A stretch of DNA of 10,415 bases from Nitrososphaeraceae archaeon (GTDB taxonomy: Archaea > Thermoproteota > Nitrososphaeria > Nitrososphaerales > Nitrososphaeraceae): assembly GCA_025937665.1 (NCBI GenBank), contig JAICQW010000052.1:1-10415 (forward strand), written 5' to 3'. The stretch's first letter is position 1, and each line of letters begins with the position of its first letter. This document shows, piece by piece, positions 5,699-10,415 of the stretch. The translations under genes were made by a program, and so were the position numbers. The notes below the pieces were generated by a model. It saw nothing but the letters and a program-made list of their open reading frames with translations, did not search any database and was not told the origin of the DNA.

Positions 5699-5862
5699 AT
5701 GATTATTATAAGAGAGTTAAAGGCTGACAGGAGATTGCAAACGTAAACTCGATCATAAATATTCCACAACACTAATTCGTACTACAGATTTTAAATAGAA
5801 ATTTTGAAGGTAATGGTGTGCCTAAATTGAATTCATTGTTTAGGATGACACGGGTCAAAAAT

Positions 5863-6405
5863 TCAGCCTACGATAACAAATCCAGACCAATAATCATCAA
5901 ATCCCCCATTTAGCAAAGTTCCATCGGCGGCTCTAATAGGATGTGGTCCCGTTGCATCAAGTCTTAAAGCAAAATTACAATCAGGATCAAAATTACATAA
6001 AGAGTTTAATGAATCACGGGTGACAATTGTCAAAAACCTATTGTTAAGATCCCACTTCACAGTTACAGTCGCGTTTGGATTTGTTTCCATCGCCAAGATA
6101 TTACTAGTGCCGGGAATGAATGTCGATGTGTTTACAGGTTTATTGAAAAGAACTTCGACTTGCAGTTTGCCTTCTGCATCTGTGCTAAATCCTAAAGGAG
6201 AAATCTGATTGCCCTCCGGGTAAACCACTAACAACGGTAATGTAGCCGAAATATTAGCGCCATGAGGTGTGACAATCTTATTAGCATCAGTGCTTGATGT
6301 CTCGTTCTTTTCTAATATCATTGAACTCTCCGCTTGCAATACAAACGGAAATGCAATCAGTCCAACGTTCATCAAAATTAGCGAAATTATATTCAAAAGT
6401 CTCAT
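5863..6405 (-). CDS. Secreted protein with Ig-like (Big_5-type) domain
   Basis: 180 residues. Residues 1-25 form a signal peptide: MRLLN, a hydrophobic core to about residue 22, and a likely cut after LQA (23-25). The mature part is mainly beta strands. LQVEVLFNKPVNTSTFIPGT (81-100) matches the opening of bacterial Ig-like Big_5/SbsA-type domains, where a strand is followed by a (S/N)KPVN/D turn, and the ending LRLDATGPHPIRAADGTLL (147-165) matches their closing strand with PI(R/K)D..G..L. C137 and C143 could form a disulfide outside the cell. There are several N-glycosylation sequons (for example NET, NIS, NAT). It probably works at or outside the cell surface as a structural or adhesive module; no enzyme domain is seen. 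A TATA-like element about 26 bases before the ATG suggests a leaderless transcript. Confidence 0.85.
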   Translation of the reverse strand: MRLLNIISLILMNVGLIAFPFVLQAESSMILEKNETSSTDANKIVTPHGANISATLPLLVVYPEGNQISPLGFSTDAEGKLQVEVLFNKPVNTSTFIPGTSNILAMETNPNATVTVKWDLNNRFLTIVTRDSLNSLCNFDPDCNFALRLDATGPHPIRAADGTLLNGGFDDYWSGFVIVG

Positions 6406-6426
6406 TACTAAAGTTAGGATAACATG

Positions 6427-6437
6427 GTTTAATATCT
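6427..6437 (-). promoter_or_regulatory. TATA-like box for the secreted protein gene
   Basis: GATATTAAACC on the minus strand, centred about 26 bases from the ATG at 6405. Confidence 0.45.
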
Positions 6438-6521
6438 ATAATTAGGGGCTCTGAATCATGAGGGCTTGCAATTTATCCTCTGCGCTTTGTGTGCTAACCA
6501 TCAGTGTTTGCTCAAGTCGCA

Positions 6522-6575
6522 TTTATATAACTAGAGTGTATATAGTATCAGTACGTTCAGTCTGGATTTCAGACT
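6522..6575 (+). promoter_or_regulatory. Orphan TATA boxes followed by a hairpin
   Basis: TTTATATAA (6522-6530) and a second TATA-like GTATATAG (6538-6545) face no recognised gene. A transcript would begin near 6552 or 6568. A 6-bp hairpin AGTCTG-GATTT-CAGACT follows at 6559-6575. Downstream, only a 30-codon GTG frame (6593-6685) exists before the next gene's own box. This could be a small RNA or peptide gene, or an upstream promoter for the Cys/His miniprotein at 6695. Confidence 0.4.
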
Positions 6576-6656
6576 AGGAAGACACCGAAAAAGTGAACTT
6601 CAAGGATCTCGAATTATATCGTTTCCCTTTCTACGTGAATTATGAATCTCTAGATA

Positions 6657-6665
6657 ATTTTTATA
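6657..6665 (+). promoter_or_regulatory. TATA-like box for the Cys/His miniprotein
   Basis: TTTTTATAA is centred about 34 bases before the ATG at 6695, predicting transcription from about 6687 and a leader of roughly 8 bases. It decides for the upstream ATG at 6695 over the ATG at 6743. Confidence 0.4.
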
Positions 6666-6694
6666 AGTTAACAAAATCCAGATAGCGCATTGTA

Positions 6695-6862
6695 ATGCCG
6701 CTATTAAAAAATCTATTAAGGACAGAATCCTATTGTATTCCCATGAATGGCGAATATGAGATGTGCTTCTGCGGTCATTTCAGAAAAGATCATGCTCATG
6801 GGTCTGGAGTTACTGTAAGTAATTGTGGATGTGGATGTCTTGAGTTTAGGAAAAAAAATTAA
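6695..6862 (+). CDS. Cys/His-rich metal-binding miniprotein
   Basis: 55 residues from the ATG at 6695, or 39 from the ATG at 6743. The core is MCFCGHFRKDHAHGSG (23-38) followed by SNCGCGCLEF (42-51): C24, C26, H28, H33, H35, then C44, C46, C48. The pattern CxCGHxxxxH...CxCxCxxF recurs in small uncharacterised archaeal and bacterial proteins and most likely binds zinc. The N-terminal 16 residues before the second methionine (MPLLKNLLRTESYCIP) lack metal ligands apart from one cysteine and may be untranslated; the promoter position favours including them. No signal peptide is evident. It diverges from the secreted protein gene and converges with 6954-7523. Role unknown; nucleic-acid or protein contact is usual for this fold size. 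Confidence 0.75.
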   Translation: MPLLKNLLRTESYCIPMNGEYEMCFCGHFRKDHAHGSGVTVSNCGCGCLEFRKKN

Positions 6863-6953
6863 CTTCACGGAAAAACTAAGTTCATACATCACGCTCGCAT
6901 TTAAGAATTCCTAGTTTGATATACAAGGCTTAAACCTTTTCTATTTTCGATAT

Positions 6954-7523
6954 CTACTTTAGCATAGGCTCTTTCATTCGGACAGAATTAACCAACTCTC
7001 TGACTCGCTGTAAACTTTGTTGAAAGTAGCGGATTAGATTTTTATTGATATATTCATCTGATGGTCTTATTGTCACGCTTTGATAATCTTTTGTTGACGA
7101 GATTTTGTCGTCAAATAAGAGATATTGGGCATCTTTGGATGGTCTCTGCATGGTCAGATTTCTAAATTCCTTTAACACCCAAAGCCAGCCATTGTGTGCT
7201 GAGGCCTGATGCATGTCTGTAAGCAGGCCGATATTTTTTGTTCTGGCGTTCAATGCACTTTGTATTGTGGCCAAATCAACTCTCTCTGATGCAATTCCCA
7301 ATTCTAGTTTTGTGTTAATCAACAACAATAAACAATCTAGAGTTCCTAATAGTTGGGCAAGAAAGCAATCTATCTCAATTTCCATCCGGATTACTGGATT
7401 AACCTTTTGTGCATCCACATGGCGCGACGGAATTTCTTTGAGATTGTTCAAATGCTCTTTTGCAGCAAGAATCTTGAACTCAACTCTATCTAATAAAATG
7501 TCAAAGTCAGTATAGGAAGCCAT
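6954..7523 (-). CDS. Helical protein, perhaps HEPN-like, function unknown
   Basis: 189 residues, all helical, no signal peptide. The pattern MEIEIDCFLAQLLGTLDCLL (47-66), then a later helix with GWLWVLKEFRNLTMQR (112-127), resembles small HEPN-type four-helix proteins of the Cthe_2314 kind. In these, an E/D-rich helix is followed by a helix carrying an RN...H motif. Here R121-N122 is present but the expected histidine four residues on is missing (RNLTMQR), so ribonuclease activity, if it ever existed, is doubtful. HEPN assignment is inference from pattern only. The ATG at 7521-7523 is preceded by TATATATTA on the minus strand at 7565-7573, giving a leader of about 20 bases. It diverges from the zinc-ribbon gene at 7630, with a 106-base intergenic region holding both promoters. 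Confidence 0.7.
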   Translation of the reverse strand: MASYTDFDILLDRVEFKILAAKEHLNNLKEIPSRHVDAQKVNPVIRMEIEIDCFLAQLLGTLDCLLLLINTKLELGIASERVDLATIQSALNARTKNIGLLTDMHQASAHNGWLWVLKEFRNLTMQRPSKDAQYLLFDDKISSTKDYQSVTIRPSDEYINKNLIRYFQQSLQRVRELVNSVRMKEPMLK

Positions 7524-7564
7524 AGTATTAGAAGAAATCCAATTTTCTTTAACTTTACTGGGCT

Positions 7565-7573
7565 AATATATAC
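7565..7573 (-). promoter_or_regulatory. TATA box for the 6954-7523 gene
   Basis: TATATATTA on the minus strand, about 46 bases before the ATG at 7523; predicted leader about 20 bases. Confidence 0.45.
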
Positions 7574-7629
7574 AGACAAACAATTGCAGTCTAAACTATT
7601 AAAATTAAGGATTTATCTAATTACTATCG

Positions 7630-7953
7630 ATGAATGAAAATGAAGATTTAGAGGAAAGGAAGTTGCTGGGTTCGGGTGGATATGCTTTTGCAAAAATTAC
7701 CGAAGAAGAAGAAACCAAAGCTAACTTGGGAATTCCGCAATTATTTCTCGCAAACGCAGGAAGAATCAGTGAAGAGCGATTTCTGAAATATTACTGTAAC
7801 AAATGCGCAAAGGAATATGACGGTTCTCCAGACATCAAGTTTGAAAACCCTAATGAGGATTTAGGTCAGGGTATGATACTAGTCGAAAAAGGAGAATACA
7901 AATGCAGGATCTGCAATAGTATTATAGCTTTTTATAGAACGTTCAACAAGTAG
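7630..7953 (+). CDS. Zinc-ribbon protein of unknown function
   Basis: 107 residues. The N-terminal half is acidic and includes ITEEEETKANLG (23-34). The C-terminal half carries a zinc ribbon: C56-N-K-C59 in KYYCNKCAKEYDG and C92-R-I-C95 in YKCRICNSIIAFYR, spaced by 32 residues that include a predicted beta turn and strand. The two knuckles each precede hydrophobic strands, as in ribbons of transcription- and translation-related archaeal proteins. No enzymatic motif is seen, so it is probably a cytoplasmic nucleic-acid or protein-binding factor; this is inference. ATG start, with an A/T-rich element about 30 bases upstream (CTATTAAAAT, 7596-7605) as a possible TATA box. It diverges from the helical gene 6954-7523. 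It seems a real gene because both cysteine pairs are intact and the length is compact. Confidence 0.8.
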   Translation: MNENEDLEERKLLGSGGYAFAKITEEEETKANLGIPQLFLANAGRISEERFLKYYCNKCAKEYDGSPDIKFENPNEDLGQGMILVEKGEYKCRICNSIIAFYRTFNK

Positions 7954-7988
7954 TTGCCGAATAATCTTCACTTAAGAGCGATAAAATG

Positions 7989-7995
7989 TTTATAG
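7989..7995 (+). promoter_or_regulatory. TATA-like box for the 8026 gene
   Basis: TTTATAG centred about 34 bases before the TTG at 8026; predicted leader about 8 bases. Confidence 0.4.
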
Positions 7996-8025
7996 TTTTT
8001 GTTCAATACATATAATTGAATAAAA

Positions 8026-8418
8026 TTGGGAAGATGGGATGACGAATGGCACTATGAACGTAAGGACAAGAAGAAAAGAGACTGGATAAGGATAGCTCGA
8101 TACGCCATTTACGGGGGTTTTGCTATAGTCGCAATCGTCGTATTACTGGTATTCATTCCAAGGGCGGGATTGACTGTAGAGATAAATGAAACAGGAGAAG
8201 CATTGAGTACAATAAGCGTAAAAATAAACAACAATAACCCTCAAGAAATTCATGATGTAACTGTTACATTTGACAACAATACGGGCAAAAAACAAGTTTA
8301 CAATTCTATAGGACCATTCAGTTCAATTTTCGTTACTCCTGAAAAGGATGATCTAGATTTTCAAAAGATAACTGTCACGGCCGACAATGGAAAGTTACAG
8401 ACCATAAAATATAGGTGA
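8026..8418 (+). CDS. Single-pass membrane-anchored protein
   Basis: 130 residues from a TTG start. A charged N-terminus (RKDKKKRDWIRIAR, 12-25) precedes one transmembrane helix (YAIYGGFAIVAIVVLLVFIP, 26-45). The basic residues before it predict the N-terminus in the cytoplasm and the C-terminal 85 residues outside. The outer part is beta-rich: LTVEINE, ISVKINNNNPQEIHDVTVTF (63-82) and KITVTADNGKLQTIKY (114-129), the look of an FxLYD- or Ig-like sandwich in which a strand with N-N-P begins a domain. The TTG is used because no ATG lies near and a TTTATAG box (7989-7995) gives a transcript start just before it. It is convergent with the winged-helix gene and unlinked functionally as far as I can see. 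Function unknown. Confidence 0.8.
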   Translation: MGRWDDEWHYERKDKKKRDWIRIARYAIYGGFAIVAIVVLLVFIPRAGLTVEINETGEALSTISVKINNNNPQEIHDVTVTFDNNTGKKQVYNSIGPFSSIFVTPEKDDLDFQKITVTADNGKLQTIKYR

Positions 8419-8461
8419 CAAAACATATATTTTTCAATCTAAACAAACGCCAAAAGGAGAG

Positions 8462-8821
8462 TTACCGTTTTGTACTTGCTTCTCTTATTGCTTGACCATA
8501 TTCGAGATAGGCTTTCTTTCTCATGTATGGTATTAATCTATAATGAATTGAATAGATACTCTTTTGTCTTATGAGAATTCCTTTAACTAACAGCGATACA
8601 AAACCACCAGCAACTTTTGATGATTGTATTTTTCTATTATCACAAAATTTGTCCCTTTTAGAATGATACTCCTTTAATGTAAAATAGGAACGATTTACAT
8701 CCAAGACCAGTGGCCATATGATATTCTCCCACACCATTCTCCTGTTTTGTGTTGATGAAGCGTGCTTGCCTTTATGACTTGGTTCACTTTTTGGACTATT
8801 AGCATCCTGAATTTTAAGCAT
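8462..8821 (-). CDS. Winged-helix DNA-binding-like protein
   Basis: 119 residues from the ATG at 8819-8821; the frame is open back to a TTG at 8878 (138 residues). The domain runs from about MVWENIIWPLV to YMRKKAY. YFTLKEYHSKRDKFCDNRKI is the first helices, KVAGGFVSLLVKGILIRQ the recognition-type helix followed by the LVKKG-like turn into the wing, and YSIHYRLIPYM the wing strand and last helix. This is the layout of small archaeal winged-helix regulators that score how a target is controlled; no effector domain is attached. The shorter start is preferred because a palindromic TTTAAA (8859-8864) predicts transcription from about 8835, downstream of the TTG. The residues between the two starts look low in structure. 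It diverges from the YkgJ-like gene and could regulate it; that is inference. Confidence 0.75.
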   Translation of the reverse strand: MLKIQDANSPKSEPSHKGKHASSTQNRRMVWENIIWPLVLDVNRSYFTLKEYHSKRDKFCDNRKIQSSKVAGGFVSLLVKGILIRQKSIYSIHYRLIPYMRKKAYLEYGQAIREASTKR

Positions 8822-8856
8822 GTTGCACGGTTCAAGTGACAATTGTTTGTTAGGCA

Positions 8857-8866
8857 CATTTAAACT
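8857..8866. promoter_or_regulatory. Shared palindromic TATA-like box between divergent genes
   Basis: TTTAAA (8859-8864) reads the same on both strands. It lies about 32 bases before the plus-strand TTG at 8894 and about 40 bases before the minus-strand ATG at 8821. It could therefore position transcription both ways with leaders of about 5 and 14 bases. Confidence 0.4.
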
Positions 8867-8893
8867 TGGGTCCTGCAATAATTATTCATAGTA

Positions 8894-9604
8894 TTGGAAG
8901 AATTACACGTAAAACAGGCTTTGGATAATTTGTCCGACAAATGGCAAGTTGAACAATCAATATATGATCTTCATCTAGGAAAGCGTGATGATGTCTCCGA
9001 TTCACAATTAATAGTAAATGGCGTAGTGTTTCACATTCCATACCTCACGAGAGATAAGACTTTTGTTCTATGGCGATGCCTTTGGCCCGATTGTCATAAT
9101 TGCTGTGAGAAACAGGGAAGATTGCCCTTGACCAAAGATGACATTTCATCCATTTCAAAAAAAATGGGATATGATTCAAAATCTGAATTTATCGAAAAGG
9201 AGACTAAGGTCTCAAGTTGGAATGAAACATCAACAATGAATAATGTCATTACAACCATCAGCATGATTTCGCTAAAAAGAAAAAAAAATGAACGCGATGA
9301 TCAAGATGGAAGACCTTTACCTTGTAGATTCTTAGATGATTGTGGAAGTTGCGAAATACACCCAGACAAACCAGGAGTCTGTTGGCTCTATCCATTTTCT
9401 TCATGGATGGAATCCAGTAATGGTAAGCCTGTAGTACATGCATCTTTTCAATTAACGGGTGATTGTCCTGGATTCTATACCGATAAAACGTCCGAACCTA
9501 TGATGGAAATCCTTGAGGAATACTCTAAACGAATATTCTCATACAACATGTCGGTTCAGAGAACAATAAGAGAGAAATACGGTTTCATAAACATTGTCCA
9601 ATAG
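8894..9604 (+). CDS. YkgJ-family cysteine-cluster protein
   Basis: 236 residues from a TTG start. The N-terminal 60 residues are partly helical. The metal-cluster domain begins with C62, C67, C70 and C71 (RCLWPDCHNCCEKQG), like the CxxxCxxCC motif of the YkgJ/UPF0153 family, and then C144 in PCRFLDDC and C150, C153 in CGSC. The family's closing signature is seen as IHPDKPGVCWLYPFSSW (155-171) with C163, comparable to the usual IYxxRPxxCRxFPF. C191 (GDCPGF) is a possible extra ligand. Members are thought to bind zinc or an iron-sulfur cluster through these cysteines; no defined reaction is established. Length is longer than the simplest members (about 90-160), owing to an insert with a lysine-rich stretch (LKRKKNERDDQDG, 127-139). 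It diverges from the winged-helix gene and converges with the YjzC-like gene. Confidence 0.85.
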   Translation: MEELHVKQALDNLSDKWQVEQSIYDLHLGKRDDVSDSQLIVNGVVFHIPYLTRDKTFVLWRCLWPDCHNCCEKQGRLPLTKDDISSISKKMGYDSKSEFIEKETKVSSWNETSTMNNVITTISMISLKRKKNERDDQDGRPLPCRFLDDCGSCEIHPDKPGVCWLYPFSSWMESSNGKPVVHASFQLTGDCPGFYTDKTSEPMMEILEEYSKRIFSYNMSVQRTIREKYGFINIVQ

Positions 9605-9641
9605 ACTCATAACATAACACGTTGCCTGGAGCTACAATAAG

Positions 9642-9839
9642 TTAACCGTTCCAGATAACATTTGTATTACAATGCCTACACGGTGGAAAAGGATCACCTT
9701 TTGATAAAGGAACCCTACGTTCGTTTGACTTTGGTGAACAACTCGCTTTTCTGAGGCGCTTCAGAAATCTAAAGTCGTGCCTAAGCAATTTGAACGATCC
9801 ACTGTAAGGTGCTAATTCGCCTGTGTGATATTCGGTCAA
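9642..9839 (-). CDS. YjzC-like small protein with a CxxC knuckle
   Basis: 65 residues from a TTG start. The pattern YHTGELAPYSGSFKLL (4-19), then a basic variable middle, then RRVPLSKGDPFPPCRHCN (41-58) and a final W63, matches the small YjzC-like/GExAPxSGxY...LxxGxxFPPC family. There, an opening GE-APxSG hairpin and a closing GxxFPPC motif are joined by a variable loop. C54 and C57 (CRHC) make a zinc-knuckle pair. The unusual feature is a basic middle (RHDFRFLKRLRKASC, 20-34). The short length makes the call less certain, but the N- and C-terminal motifs are in the correct order and spacing. A TATA-like ATATATC on the minus strand (9868-9875) gives a leader of a few bases before TTG. It converges with the YkgJ-like gene and diverges from rpl32e. 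Confidence 0.7.
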   Translation of the reverse strand: MTEYHTGELAPYSGSFKLLRHDFRFLKRLRKASCSPKSNERRVPLSKGDPFPPCRHCNTNVIWNG

Positions 9840-9867
9840 ATAATGGTATTTTATTGTGTCCTAAAGG

Positions 9868-9875
9868 ATATATCA
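9868..9875 (-). promoter_or_regulatory. TATA-like box for the YjzC-like gene
   Basis: A GATATATC-type element on the minus strand, centred about 32 bases before the TTG at 9839; predicted leader about 5 bases. An alternative AATAAAATA lies nearer (about 9850-9858). Confidence 0.35.
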
Positions 9876-9922
9876 GTATCAGTTTCCTTGAGATATTTCT
9901 ATTTTCCATTGAGTTAGTAAAC

Positions 9923-9953
9923 GCGTGTTATCGTTCGGGCACGCCTCGAGGCC
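9923..9953. other. G+C-rich inverted repeats upstream of rpl32e
   Basis: GCGTG (9923-9927) pairs with CACGC (9940-9944) around a 12-base loop, and immediately beside it lies the perfect 10-base palindrome GCCTCGAGGC (9943-9952). The stretch is markedly richer in G+C than its surroundings. It could be part of a structured RNA or a protein-binding site; no class is recognised. Confidence 0.35.
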
Positions 9954-10001
9954 AATTATGAATATAGGTCCTAGTGGAAAATGTATCTAGAAACATTTTT
10001 A

Positions 10002-10010
10002 TTTAAAAAA
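10002..10010 (+). promoter_or_regulatory. TATA-like box for rpl32e
   Basis: TTTAAAAAA is centred 26 bases before the ATG at 10032, the spacing of a leaderless transcript. Confidence 0.5.
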
Positions 10011-10031
10011 TAGGGTCTTGACAATAGTTCT

Positions 10032-10415
10032 ATGGTTATTAATAAGGAACTCCTGCAACTCAGAAAAAAAATAGCAGACAAAAGACCAGAATTTGTTAGG
10101 CAAGAGAGCTGGAGATATGATAGACTTGCACCCAATTGGAGAAGACCTAAAGGAAAAGATAACAAGATGAGAAAGCAGGTATCTGGTGTTCCGCCTTTGG
10201 CTAAGGTAGGTTACAAGGGACCTAGGAAAGCAAGAGGCTTACATCCGTCCGGTTATAACGATATTTTGGTTTTTAATATAAAGGATTTAACAAAAATTGA
10301 TCCTAAAGTTGACGCAGTTAGAATAGCGCATACTGTGGGGAACAAAAAAAGAATAGAAATTGTCACTGAAGCCACAAAGCTGAAAATGAAGATTTTGAAT
10401 CCAGGAAAGATTGAA
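10032..10415 (+). CDS. rpl32e: 50S ribosomal protein L32e (3' end beyond window)
   Basis: Large-subunit ribosomal protein shared by archaea and eukaryotes; it binds 23S rRNA. 128 codons are present with no stop before the window edge, so the gene is truncated only by the window. The sequence fits L32e closely. An N-terminal basic helix (LLQLRKKIADKRPEFVRQES) is followed by YDRLAPNWRRPKGKDNKMR (29-47), the family's W-R-x-P-x-G-x-D/S-K-R/M-R core, and then PPLAKVGYKGPRKARGLHPS (54-73), the GYxxPkxxRGLHPSGY signature. After that come strands (DILVFNIKDL, KKRIEIVTEA) of the second half. The ATG is preceded 26 bases upstream by a TATA-like box, suggesting a leaderless mRNA and its own promoter instead of internal transcription within a ribosomal operon. 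Neighbouring ribosomal genes are expected beyond the right edge, which cannot be seen here. Confidence 0.95.
   Translation, partial: MVINKELLQLRKKIADKRPEFVRQESWRYDRLAPNWRRPKGKDNKMRKQVSGVPPLAKVGYKGPRKARGLHPSGYNDILVFNIKDLTKIDPKVDAVRIAHTVGNKKRIEIVTEATKLKMKILNPGKIE

Noticed and set aside
6593..6685. 30-codon GTG frame downstream of the orphan promoters
   Set aside because: No motif, no cysteine pattern and no ribosome binding site; kept only as part of the small RNA or peptide question.
7213..7515. 100-codon plus-strand frame inside the helical protein gene
   Set aside because: Antisense to a well-formed gene with its own TATA box; composition is that of a shadow frame.
9971..10165. Minus-strand frame over the start of rpl32e
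   Set aside because: Antisense to the conserved L32e N-terminus, so it is a shadow frame.
1..10415. CRISPR array, insertion sequence, integrase or attachment-site pair
   Set aside because: No regularly spaced repeats, transposase or integrase motifs; the tRNA shows no nearby duplicated 3' end within the window, and the only long direct repeat lies inside a coding region.

Overview
The window most likely comes from an ammonia-oxidising archaeon (Thaumarchaeota/Nitrososphaeria). Base composition is A+T-rich (mid-30s % G+C by eye), which fits the low-GC Nitrosocosmicus-like branch better than Nitrososphaera itself; that placement is inference. The supporting signs are an archaeal ribosomal protein L32e gene, an intron-interrupted tRNA without an encoded CCA, TATA-like boxes about 25-30 bases before start codons (leaderless or very short-leader transcripts), frequent TTG/GTG starts, T-run termination, and many small zinc-binding or PRC-barrel-like proteins typical of this group.

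Layout. 15-148 (-): a tRNA-Gln(CTG) gene that folds properly only if three short introns are removed (about 27, 19 and 16 bases). 149-599: no protein gene, but overlapping alternative hairpins at 514-546. 600-827 (-): small acidic protein, ending in a hairpin/T-run. 1043-1528 (+): ferritin-like YciF/DUF892-type protein. 1576-2340 (+): nadE, NAD synthase. 2427-2696 (+): SemiSWEET/PQ-loop sugar transporter half. 2786-3127 (+): small membrane protein. 3282-3698 (-): charged, repeat-bearing, probably disordered protein. 3859-4090 (+): PRC-barrel-like gene broken by one extra A. 4285-4785 (+): unknown helical protein. 4920-5048 (+): 42-residue zinc-ribbon protein. 5213-5698 (+): unknown protein. 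5863-6405 (-): secreted Ig-like protein. 6522-6690: orphan promoter and hairpin. 6695-6862 (+): Cys/His-rich miniprotein. 6954-7523 (-): helical protein, perhaps HEPN-like. 7630-7953 (+): zinc-ribbon protein. 8026-8418 (+): single-pass membrane-anchored protein. 8462-8821/8878 (-): winged-helix protein. 8894-9604 (+): YkgJ-like cysteine-cluster protein. 9642-9839 (-): YjzC-like miniprotein. 10032 to the window end (+): rpl32e, cut by the window edge.

Organisation. Nearly every gene has its own promoter-like box and most neighbours are convergent or divergent, so this is mainly a run of single-gene units rather than an operon. Only nadE, the tRNA and rpl32e are clear housekeeping genes. The rest are lineage-type small proteins, many with Cys/His metal-binding motifs. 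I see no mobile element, integrase, CRISPR array or obvious defence cassette. The most unusual items are the three-intron tRNA, the frameshifted PRC-barrel gene, the mutually exclusive hairpins and the orphan promoter/hairpin region.
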